This document shows positions 9,301 through 15,635 of a DNA stretch of 50,337 bases, piece after piece. The DNA lies in assembly GCA_030037315.1 (NCBI GenBank), contig JASHRM010000158.1, forward strand, positions 1 through 50,337, read 5' to 3'. The translations under genes were made by a program, and so were the position numbers. Numbering within the stretch: the first letter of the stretch is position 1; every line of letters starts with the position of its first letter. The notes below the pieces were generated by a model that ran no database searches, had not been told where the DNA came from, and saw nothing but the letters and a program-made list of their open reading frames with translations. This DNA comes from Candidatus Acidiferrales bacterium. Lineage in GTDB: Bacteria > Acidobacteriota > Terriglobia > Acidiferrales > UBA7541.

Positions 9301-9611
9301 ACACCACGGCGGAAAAAGCTGTCTATGAAGGCTGCCTAGTGCGCTTCCGGCCGATCATGATGACCACTATGGCTGCGCTGATGGGCACGCTGCCTATCGC
9401 CGTGGGCACGGGAGCCGGCGCGGATTCGCGGAGGCCGCTGGGATTGGCGGTCTGCGGCGGACTGCTTTTCTCGCAGCTTGTAACGCTTTACCTCACGCCG
9501 GTGTTTTACACCTACATGGATACGTTCCAAGGATGGCTTGAGCGGCGCTTCGGCAAGATCGCCGGAATGGCAAGGCCGGGACTCGCAGACGGACACGCGT
9601 CGGCGGATTGA
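6390..9611 (+). CDS. RND efflux pump permease (HAE1/MdtBC-like)
   Basis: Inner-membrane proton-driven exporter of about 1073 residues, normal for the HAE1 family. The start MNIAEPFIRRPIMTTLVM is typical of MdtB/MdtC/MuxBC-type pumps. The TM4 proton-relay pair is present as D401-D402 in GFVVDDAIVMLEN. TM5 and TM6 follow (AAVFIPVLFMGG), then a second repeat ending in GIVKKNAIMMVDFA and a final TM (LFSQLVTLYLTPVFYTYMD). Two large periplasmic domains lie between TM1-2 and TM7-8. Co-transcribed with the adaptor. The substrate is not predictable; the class covers drugs, bile salts and plant phenolics. Confidence 0.93.
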   Translation: MNIAEPFIRRPIMTTLVMAAILIFGVIAYQSLAVSDLPNVDFPTIQVSASLPGANPDTMAAAVATVLEKQFSTIAGINSMTSTSTLGATSITLQFDLSRNIDGAAQDVQAAIARVQGQLPPNMPSPPTFQKVNPADQPVYFLALSSNTLPISTVDQYAETLLGQRISMVKGVAQVQVFGSQKYAVRIQLDPQALAARQIGIDEATAAVQNANVNLPTGTLYGEKQAFAVQANGQLTRAALYRPLIVAYRNGSPVRLDELGSVTDSVQNNKISNFYNDEHAVILAIQRQPGTNTVEVVDGVKKILPQFQAILPPSVNMVEIYDRSALIRESVNDVKFTLMLAVCLVVMVIFLFLRNLSATVIPSIALPMSIVGTFAVMYLLNYTLDNLSLMALTLSVGFVVDDAIVMLENIVRHIEMGEGVMEAALKGSKEIGFTIVSMTLSLAAVFIPVLFMGGIIGRLLHEFSVVIMMAVLVSGFVSLTLTPMLCSRFVRSHHGEKHSSVYMSLERFFDNLLRKYDTSLQWSLRHRVLVMLIATAILGITAYQFVTIPKGFLPEIDASSLQGYTLAAQGISFDAMKEHQLELNKILVADPNRKGFFSSLGTVGGSANSGFIFMHLKPPSERPKVPSKEMTLLIHKYGGVPVVGSILRAIAPLTWHHPDINEVIQELRGKLQGIPGLAVYLRNPPPIQIGGQVTNSPYQVTLQSPDTEELYRVATDFEQKMEKLPALQDVTSDLQIKNPQVNVNIDRDKASALGVSAEQVEDALYTAYGERQVSTIYAPNDEYWVIMELEDQYQRNPNALSLLYVRSTNGTLVPLNAVASLTTSLGPLSVNHLGQLPAVTVSFNLKPGYVIGEAVNEVNDLARTLPATITTQFQGNAQAFEDSLSGLGILLVIAILVIYIVLGILYESFIHPLTILSGLPSAAFGALLTLEIFGYGLDLYGFVGVIMLIGIVKKNAIMMVDFAIAREREGHTTAEKAVYEGCLVRFRPIMMTTMAALMGTLPIAVGTGAGADSRRPLGLAVCGGLLFSQLVTLYLTPVFYTYMDTFQGWLERRFGKIAGMARPGLADGHASAD

Positions 9612-9974
9612 TTTACACGCGCCTAAAAGGTTTCTCGCTGCCAGTTAAGGGCAAGCGGCCGCCGCCGAGTCAGAGAACAGCGCGCCAGGGCCTACGATAC
9701 GCTGCAAAAGCAGATCCCTCGACTCCGTCCCGCACCCGCAAAAAGCGCGGGGCACATCATCCCGCGCGGGACTTCGCTGGGGATGACATAGGCGAGGCGG
9801 CGATCCAGGAAGAAGATCAAAAAAAGTTTTACTGATGTGTTGCCTGGCCTTCGCCTCGAGGCTTTCGCTTGTTCGCGTGGACAGCGAAGACCTGTCTCCC
9901 CGTACCATTGACGCGTTCCTTCGCTGCTCCTACGATCACTGCGTTATCAGGTGATCCGCAGGAGTTCAGCGTAC
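9612..9974. other. Intergenic stretch between RND operon and PilZ genes
   Basis: About 360 bases without a credible gene. It contains the repeat element listed at 9710-9789 and an A-rich patch (GATCAAAAAAAGTTTTAC, around 9816-9833) that is not preceded by a clear GC-rich hairpin. Short frames here have no recognisable motif or ribosome-binding site. Confidence 0.5.
9710..9789. repeat. Dispersed palindromic intergenic repeat
   Basis: Contains GCAGATCCCTCGACTCC followed by TCATCCCGCGCGGGACTTCG and CTGGGGATGACA. TCATCCC (9757-9763) pairs with GGGATGA (9780-9786), and CCCGCGCGGG (9761-9770) is itself a perfect 10-base palindrome. This resembles the 'AGATCCCTCG...GGGATGACA' repeats scattered between genes in many soil bacteria. 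A weaker relative lies at 2709-2760. Confidence 0.5.
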
Positions 9975-10313
9975 ATGCGGTTTGGCGAGGACCTGCCGAA
10001 GGACATAAGAAACAGAATCAAGCGCCGCGGCCCCCGAGTGAATTCACGCGTCCCAGTGGCCATTGAATGGAACGGCAGCGGCGGCCCACTTCATTTCGAA
10101 GCTGCATTCACCCGCGTTGTAAATAATTACGGATGCCTGCTGGTCAGTCCGAAAGAGATCAAAGAACGGCAACAGATTCGCCTGACGAATCTCTTCACGC
10201 GCCAGCGCGCAAGCGGCGTGGTGGTGTGGAAAGGCACTCAACGCCCGGACGGCTGGGACTTGGGAATCGAGCTGGTTTCCGCCGACCTGGATTTCTGGGG
10301 ATTGGACCTGTGA
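9975..10313 (+). CDS. PilZ-domain protein
   Basis: A 112-residue protein with a PilZ-like beta-barrel. The N-terminal part is basic and holds RNRIKRRGPRVNSRVPVAIEW, matching the RxxxR ... (D/N)xSxxG layout of PilZ domains, but the second motif is only loosely kept (VVNNYGCLLVSP). PilZ domains bind cyclic di-GMP; whether this one does is uncertain. Start ATG 9975 was chosen over GTG 9951 because CAGGAG sits about 10 bases upstream. Its stop overlaps the GTG of the next PilZ gene (GTGA), so the two are likely co-translated. Confidence 0.65.
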   Translation: MRFGEDLPKDIRNRIKRRGPRVNSRVPVAIEWNGSGGPLHFEAAFTRVVNNYGCLLVSPKEIKERQQIRLTNLFTRQRASGVVVWKGTQRPDGWDLGIELVSADLDFWGLDL

Positions 10314-10783
10314 AAATCGACCCTCTCAACAAAATTTCGCGCTCCAAGACCGCGATTCCACTGAAATCGAGCAGCACGACGGCAAATTACGCTGCGACCT
10401 TCACGCCGCCCAAGAAAACGACCCGCCCGACGCCGAGCGGGTCAACCATCACGAATGAGCAGCGGCGAAGAACGCAGCGCGTGTTGTTGCGCGTGCGCGC
10501 CAGCGTCCATGTGGCGCTGCAAGGAAAGATGACGGTGCACGAAGTCGCGACGCTGAGCGTGAATCCGCACGGCGCGATCGTGGTGATGAAAAATCCGTTG
10601 CCGGCCGAAACGCGGGTAGTGCTCGAACATGCGAGCACCAAGCAGCAAGTGGCGTGCAAGGTGGCGCGTCCGCCGAAGCACATGCCGGAGGGATTTCACG
10701 TTCCGCTCGAATTCGATACACCCGCTCCGGGTTTCTGGCTAATTGACTTTCCGCCCACGGATTGGCGGCCTGAAAACGTCTAG
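10310..10783 (+). CDS. PilZ-domain protein with N-terminal Ser/Thr/Pro-rich segment
   Basis: A 157-residue protein starting at GTG 10310, which overlaps the upstream stop. The first 45 residues are low-complexity (Ser, Thr, Pro, Lys). From about residue 50 a PilZ-like module follows: NEQRRRTQRVLLRVRASVHV supplies the RxxxR-type arm, and VATLSVNPHGAIVVMKNPL fills the place of the (D/N)xSxxG strand, with VNPHG in place of the consensus, so c-di-GMP binding may be lost. The last strand ends VPLEFDTPAPGFW. An upstream in-frame start exists inside the neighbour (10133) but its peptide is not PilZ-like. Confidence 0.6.
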   Translation: MKIDPLNKISRSKTAIPLKSSSTTANYAATFTPPKKTTRPTPSGSTITNEQRRRTQRVLLRVRASVHVALQGKMTVHEVATLSVNPHGAIVVMKNPLPAETRVVLEHASTKQQVACKVARPPKHMPEGFHVPLEFDTPAPGFWLIDFPPTDWRPENV

Positions 10784-10900
10784 GCGTATTCAATCCGCGT
10801 CCTAGCAACATTAGAAATCTTGACGCTCCCTTTCGCGAGTGCCATTGTGAAGAGACCTGCCCGATCGTTCGCAGCACCCGGATCGCCGCAGGAGGAGACC

Positions 10901-11293
10901 ATGGCCAACAGCGAACGCCGGGATTCGCCGCGCACACCCTGCACCGTACCGCTGCGTTTCCGGATCCTAGCCAAGAGCTTGAGCCTCGCCACAGGCGATG
11001 AGCCGCTGGGCGCCAAGGGTTCGATTCATTCCGCGAATATGGTCGGCGAGGCGCTGAACCTTTCCGAATTCGGCATTTATTTCCGGTCGCGAGAGAATCT
11101 GAAAGTGGGCGAAGAACTTGAGATGTATTTGACCCTACCGCGGGATTTTGCGGGCCGTGGCGGCGAGCAGGTTCGCTGCAGCGCGCGAGTGGTGCGCGCG
11201 GAAGAACGCGCCAACGCGCAGGGAGTGCGTGGATTCGGCGCGAGAATCGAAAGATTCGAGCCGGTGCCGGTCCATCGCAACTGGGATAACTAG
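10901..11293 (+). CDS. PilZ-domain protein
   Basis: A 130-residue PilZ protein beginning ANSERRDSPRTPCTVPLRFR and carrying the second motif as NLSEFGIYFRS, close to the c-di-GMP-binding (D/N)xSxxG consensus (N-L-S-x-x-G). Of the three neighbouring PilZ proteins this one has the best-preserved binding motif. The start ATG 10901 has a strong AGGAGGAG site five to seven bases upstream. It is about 115 bases from the previous PilZ gene, so it may have its own promoter. It was probably retained as part of a local PilZ expansion. Confidence 0.75.
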   Translation: MANSERRDSPRTPCTVPLRFRILAKSLSLATGDEPLGAKGSIHSANMVGEALNLSEFGIYFRSRENLKVGEELEMYLTLPRDFAGRGGEQVRCSARVVRAEERANAQGVRGFGARIERFEPVPVHRNWDN

Positions 11294-11314
11294 AAGCCGC
11301 GCACGTCGTTAAGC

Positions 11315-11367
11315 CTCAGCCCTCTGCCTGAGCCAGGTTTGTGGATCAGCCTGCCGATGTTTTTTTT
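11315..11367 (+). terminator. Possible rho-independent terminator after the PilZ genes
   Basis: CTCAG (11315-11319) pairs with CTGAG (11328-11332), and a run of eight T lies at 11360-11367. The stem is short and 27 bases from the T run, so this is a weak candidate. It lies between convergent genes, where a terminator is expected. Confidence 0.25.
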
Positions 11368-13671
11368 CTACTGATTGTGCGGTGAAACGGTGAAGGTGAC
11401 TTTCGCCGTGGCTTTGTTGTCGAATCCGTCGGTGACTTCCACAGCCAGCGTGTGCTCGCCCACGGGCAAGCCCGGAAGCTCCATGAAGTAGCTTTCCTTG
11501 GGCGCATCGGAGAGCTGATCGGTCGGGAAGATGGTCTGCCAGTCGCCCGCATCCAGGCTGTATCGCGCGGACGCAATCGGGCCGGAGGAGCTGACGGCGT
11601 CGAATGAAGCCTTCGTATTCAAAATGCCCGAACCCGCGCGCAAATTCAGAATTTGCGGAGGCGTGTTGGCCACTTGCCAACGATCGCTCACTTTCTCGGT
11701 CGAAAGGGCCTGGCCGGCAGGATTCGAGGGAGAATCCGAGGCGACGATCTTCAGGTAGTAAGCGCCGTCAGGCATCGAAGTCGTGTCCCAAGAATAGTAG
11801 TGCTGCGTGATTTTGTCCTTGAGCAGGCGCCAATTCTTTTCGTTTTCGCTGCGAAAATAGATCGCGAAAACCAGATCGTCGTCATTGTCGTCGTGCGAGC
11901 TCCATAGAACGCTTTCGTAACCCTTTTCTTCAAAACCCTGCGGAGGCACTTCGATTCGCGCATTCGCTCCAGTATCGGACGGAGGCGCGGAGCCGGGGTT
12001 TGCGCCGGGACCGCGCGGATTGCGCAACTGAACGGGAACCGCCACTCCGCCGCCAGGCTGCGCGGAAAATCCGGAGGCGCGGATGCCGGGATCTTGAATC
12101 GCGATGTCGTCAATCACCGGCGCGACGTTTTTGGGCAAATAAGCGAGGCTCACCCAGGAAATGCTCGGCGTATCGTTTTCGCTGGTATCCAGAAATACGG
12201 CTTTCCATTGCACGAAGCGCGCCGGAGGGCAGCTGACCGGTTCGCCTGATGGGTCTTTGTACGGGCCTGACCACGCGCTCCAAGTATCTTCAGGACTCGA
12301 GGTATTGCCGGAACGCACGTAGAACGCAACTTTGGCGGCTGTGGCAGCGTTTTCACCCCACCAAGTTAGGCGCCCCCAGCGCGAAAAAATTTTCGCGTCG
12401 AACGTGTCGGATTCAAAGGTGCCATTTGGCTCGTTGTCGGGGCCAAGGGTGAAAACTTTTCCAGGATTCGCAGTAGCCACATAGATTTTGCCACTTGGCC
12501 CGGCGGCGAAGCTCGTCACCTGTGCCGATGCCGTGTTCGCAACGGTGGAGAAAACACCGTTCCCTTCGAGCTGGATCAGCGTGCCCATGTCACCGGTGCC
12601 AAGCAGGAGTTTGCCAGCGGGAGAAAATCCCAAAGCGAAAACGAGTTCATCGTGCGAAGACCACACTGTTTCCGGCGAGCCGTCCGGCGAAATTTTCACC
12701 ACCTCGGCGCCGCCGCCCGCGGTTGGCAGGACGGGAAAAACGTAAGGGATCGTGGACTGCGTAGCGCCTTGCTGCGTTTGCTGTGCCCCGGCACCCTGAG
12801 ACGGAACAATCGTGATGGTTGATTGCGACGGCAGACTCGGTAGCGGCCGCGGCGCAGCAGCGCGCGACTTTTCTCCAATCGAAGCAGCGTAGAGATTGCC
12901 GCTGGCGTCCTGCGCGAGCGATGTAACTTCAGATTTATTGGTTTCGTAAATTACGAACGGCGCGCCAGCCACCGGCGTAGATTCCCCCGCCTTGCGCACA
13001 ACGTCGACACGCAAAATCAAGCCGTCAGGCTCAGTGCCAATCAACAAGTTCCCTTTTGCATCGAATGCCAGGGTTCGCGCGTGGCGCTCTTTGCTCTGAT
13101 AGAAGAGCTTGCCTTTGCCGTCGGGCGTGACGACGAAAATTTCGCCCGTGTCGCCCGTCGCGACGAAAAGATCGCCGTGCGGATCGATCGCAAGCGCCCA
13201 GATGTATTTTGTCTTCGGCTCGAAGAAAACGCTTTTCGTGCCGTCGGGCGTCACTTTGTAGACTTTGCCATCGGGCGAAGTGCCCACGTAAAGATTGTCG
13301 GCCGAATCGAACGCGATCGTTTGCGCGGCGAGTTCGTTCGATTCGAAAACCGTGGTGGGCTTCCCGGAATCATCCATGCGCAGAACCTTGGCATCGGAAC
13401 CGCCCGCCGCGTACAAATGTCCTTTCGAGTCAGCGCGCAAAGACCAAACGTAAGCGAGGCTCGGATCGGAAAAATCCGTGAACTTTGGGGCCGGACCGAT
13501 CCGGCCGTCGCTGCGAATCGCAACCCCGTGTGCTGTTCCCTTCTCGAAATCGGAAAAATCCGTTTGTTTCCAGTAGCGTGTGTGTTCCGCAATAGCAGCA
13601 AGCGGCAGGAGCAACGCGAGAGTTACGAGGCACACGATTCTCCCCGGCCGTTTCTTTCGCGGAAATTTCAT
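11368..13671 (-). CDS. Exported beta-propeller (NHL/SMP-30-like) protein
   Basis: A 767-residue protein with a Sec signal peptide (basic KFPRKKRPGR, hydrophobic core, cleavage near AIAEH). Residues from about 60 to 400 are a series of propeller blades with repeating patterns such as 'DSKGHLYAAGGSDAKV', 'DSADNLYVGTSPDGKV', 'DPHGDLFVATGDTGEI' and 'DAKGNLLIGTEPDGLI' (D..GNLYVGT.pdGkv). A Gln/Pro linker is followed by immunoglobulin-like beta-sandwich segments near the C terminus (LEVGEHTLAVEVTDGFDN-type wording). No enzyme motif is visible. It lies 13 bases downstream of the S55-like gene in the same direction, so the two are probably expressed together. Confidence 0.7.
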   Translation of the reverse strand: MKFPRKKRPGRIVCLVTLALLLPLAAIAEHTRYWKQTDFSDFEKGTAHGVAIRSDGRIGPAPKFTDFSDPSLAYVWSLRADSKGHLYAAGGSDAKVLRMDDSGKPTTVFESNELAAQTIAFDSADNLYVGTSPDGKVYKVTPDGTKSVFFEPKTKYIWALAIDPHGDLFVATGDTGEIFVVTPDGKGKLFYQSKERHARTLAFDAKGNLLIGTEPDGLILRVDVVRKAGESTPVAGAPFVIYETNKSEVTSLAQDASGNLYAASIGEKSRAAAPRPLPSLPSQSTITIVPSQGAGAQQTQQGATQSTIPYVFPVLPTAGGGAEVVKISPDGSPETVWSSHDELVFALGFSPAGKLLLGTGDMGTLIQLEGNGVFSTVANTASAQVTSFAAGPSGKIYVATANPGKVFTLGPDNEPNGTFESDTFDAKIFSRWGRLTWWGENAATAAKVAFYVRSGNTSSPEDTWSAWSGPYKDPSGEPVSCPPARFVQWKAVFLDTSENDTPSISWVSLAYLPKNVAPVIDDIAIQDPGIRASGFSAQPGGGVAVPVQLRNPRGPGANPGSAPPSDTGANARIEVPPQGFEEKGYESVLWSSHDDNDDDLVFAIYFRSENEKNWRLLKDKITQHYYSWDTTSMPDGAYYLKIVASDSPSNPAGQALSTEKVSDRWQVANTPPQILNLRAGSGILNTKASFDAVSSSGPIASARYSLDAGDWQTIFPTDQLSDAPKESYFMELPGLPVGEHTLAVEVTDGFDNKATAKVTFTVSPHNQ

Positions 13672-13684
13672 TTGGAAGAGGGCC

Positions 13685-15469
13685 TCACTTCACGGTGATG
13701 GAAAGCATGTGCTGCCCTGTGATCACTTCGTTCATTTCCACCGACCATTCGCCTGCAGTCGATTCCCAAACAAGGCGCGCATTGCCCGGATTCTGCCGCT
13801 CGTTCAGGACGTTGATCGCGGAGGCGGGAATATTGGGCATTTCCTTATCTTCCACGATCACGGTCGGCGTGGGCTGAAGCAAGGTGGCGTAAAGACGATC
13901 GTTGTGCCGCTCGCGATTGATCAGCGTGATCAGCTCTTCGAGGCCCGGAAGCGCTCCCTGAGAGCTAGCCGCAAGCGATTGCACGTTGCGATTTAGAAAA
14001 TCGGCGTCGCTGATCACAAGTTGCAAAGCGCCGCGGGTAACCTGCTCCGGAATCGTGATCGGAATTTCCTTTATAAATGGCGAGCCGCGATAGGGGCGCA
14101 AGAGAACTTTCACGGAAAGCGTTTCCCCGGGATGCACTTCACTTCGCTCGATCCACGCGCTATCGATCGAGGCCCAGCGGCGCTCCTCGAGAGCTTTCAC
14201 ATGCAGATCGACGCGCTGGACATCCGGCAATTCATAAGGATTCGAATAGATGCGGCCAAAATCGCCCTGCACTTCCGTGGCGAGGAAAAATGCCGCAGGC
14301 GTGGTAAGGTCAGCCGGCGCGAATAAATCTTCCAATTGAACCGGTGTGTGGCCCTTAAGATCGATTGAGCCACTCAACTGCAGCGTGGGTCCTTCGCCAT
14401 ACGCCGGGCTGCCGATGATGCCGTTGTACGCAGCTGTGGCAACCAGAGTTGGAGTGAGCTGCGGGCTCTCGACCACTTCGAAGTGATATTTCTTCTGCGC
14501 GGACGGCGTGTCGAGCGTCAGATCGACAGGAATCATCCGCGGCGCGGGACCGAGCTTGCCCATCACGGCGGTTTGGCGGTCTTCGGTAAGCGTGCCGATA
14601 ATGCCGCCTGTGGTCATTACCTTGGTGGAAGCTTGGGACGACGCGAGCGTCATCAATACATGCGCGCGAGAAAGAGGCATCGTCACCGAACCATAGCCGA
14701 AGAGCGGATGGCCGCAGGCGAGGATGCGCCCATCGATCACAGTCGTCACTGTGCAGCCCGAGCTGATCGAAAGATCGCCGCGCACAAGATCGATGCCGAC
14801 CATGTCGCCGGGTTTCAAGTCGGAATCTTCGGGAGTGGCCGGCGCCGTGCCACCGGCCATCGCCGTCATGCCCCAGGAGGCAAAATCCTTGCCGAAGCGC
14901 GCGAGAGTTTCAGGGTAAAGGCCGGACGTGATCAGCGGCGTCTCAATCGGAACGAGGAATTGCCCGCCGGCAGCGACCGATTGAGCCATGTCCGGCGGGA
15001 GATCGACTCGCGGCGGCGCGGCGGTTGTTTGGGCAATTGCAGGCGTCGAAGAGGACGGGCCCTGCTCGACTTCGAGCATGTCCGCAATCGGCGTAACGCC
15101 GCCGATCGCGTCGCGAGTAAAAGTGCCCAGCTTGAGGGCCAGTGCGCCAACCAGCTTGCCGTCGATGTAAACAGGGCTGCCGCTCATTCCGGCGACGACG
15201 CCCGTTTTGTCGACTTCGTCGCCAAGCAATCGCACCAGAATCACGTCCAGCTTCGGACCGACGGCATTGTGCAGAACGCCGATCACTTCCAGATCGACTT
15301 TTTCGACCTGGTCGCCTTCGAAAATTGTGTAAGCCACGCCCTTCATGCCAGGCTTGACGTCACTCAGCGGAAAGATGGCGGGAGTATCCGTGGCGCGGGC
15401 CGGCCAAACAGTGGCGAGTAAGCCGGCTACGAGGGCTAATAGAAACAGCTTACGCAACGCGGTATGCAT
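13685..15469 (-). CDS. SpoIVB peptidase S55-like exported protein
   Basis: A 594-residue protein with an N-terminal Sec signal (LRKLFLLALVAGLLATVWPARA). It has a VVAGMSGSPVYIDGK segment at residues 91-105 that resembles the catalytic-Ser motif of SpoIVB (peptidase family S55), and ILACGHPLFGYGSV at about 249-262 that resembles its catalytic-His motif. In Bacillus SpoIVB the His precedes the Ser; here the order is reversed. The rest of the protein, from about 300 on, is beta-rich with no named domain that I recognise. The start ATG at 15469 places the signal peptide correctly; a longer frame to 15571 has no signal. It is followed at 13 bases by the propeller gene. Presence of this family does not imply sporulation. 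Confidence 0.7.
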   Translation of the reverse strand: MHTALRKLFLLALVAGLLATVWPARATDTPAIFPLSDVKPGMKGVAYTIFEGDQVEKVDLEVIGVLHNAVGPKLDVILVRLLGDEVDKTGVVAGMSGSPVYIDGKLVGALALKLGTFTRDAIGGVTPIADMLEVEQGPSSSTPAIAQTTAAPPRVDLPPDMAQSVAAGGQFLVPIETPLITSGLYPETLARFGKDFASWGMTAMAGGTAPATPEDSDLKPGDMVGIDLVRGDLSISSGCTVTTVIDGRILACGHPLFGYGSVTMPLSRAHVLMTLASSQASTKVMTTGGIIGTLTEDRQTAVMGKLGPAPRMIPVDLTLDTPSAQKKYHFEVVESPQLTPTLVATAAYNGIIGSPAYGEGPTLQLSGSIDLKGHTPVQLEDLFAPADLTTPAAFFLATEVQGDFGRIYSNPYELPDVQRVDLHVKALEERRWASIDSAWIERSEVHPGETLSVKVLLRPYRGSPFIKEIPITIPEQVTRGALQLVISDADFLNRNVQSLAASSQGALPGLEELITLINRERHNDRLYATLLQPTPTVIVEDKEMPNIPASAINVLNERQNPGNARLVWESTAGEWSVEMNEVITGQHMLSITVK

Positions 15470-15596
15470 GAAAGAACCATGATACCTTTCGCCCGAGCGG
15501 TAGGCAAATGGCGGGTCGGATGAGGATGAAGGCAGTTCCAATTGCCCGTTGAGAGTTAGATTTTTGCTCACGCTTCTCGCGGTACGCGACTGTTCG

Positions 15597-15626
15597 TTGA
15601 CTTGTTTTAAGCGCGCAACCTAAGAT
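15597..15626 (+). promoter_or_regulatory. Candidate sigma-70 promoter of the kinase gene
   Basis: TTGACT (15597-15602) and TAAGAT (15621-15626) are separated by 18 bases. Transcription would begin around 15633, only a few bases before the GTG at 15636, so the mRNA could be nearly leaderless, which fits the absence of a clear ribosome-binding site. Motif match only. Confidence 0.45.
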
Positions 15627-15635
15627 GGCGGCACC

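Noticed and set aside
13685-15469. S55/SpoIVB-like gene as evidence for sporulation
   Set aside because: LPS genes and the lack of other sporulation genes point to a Gram-negative; this family occurs widely in non-sporulating bacteria.
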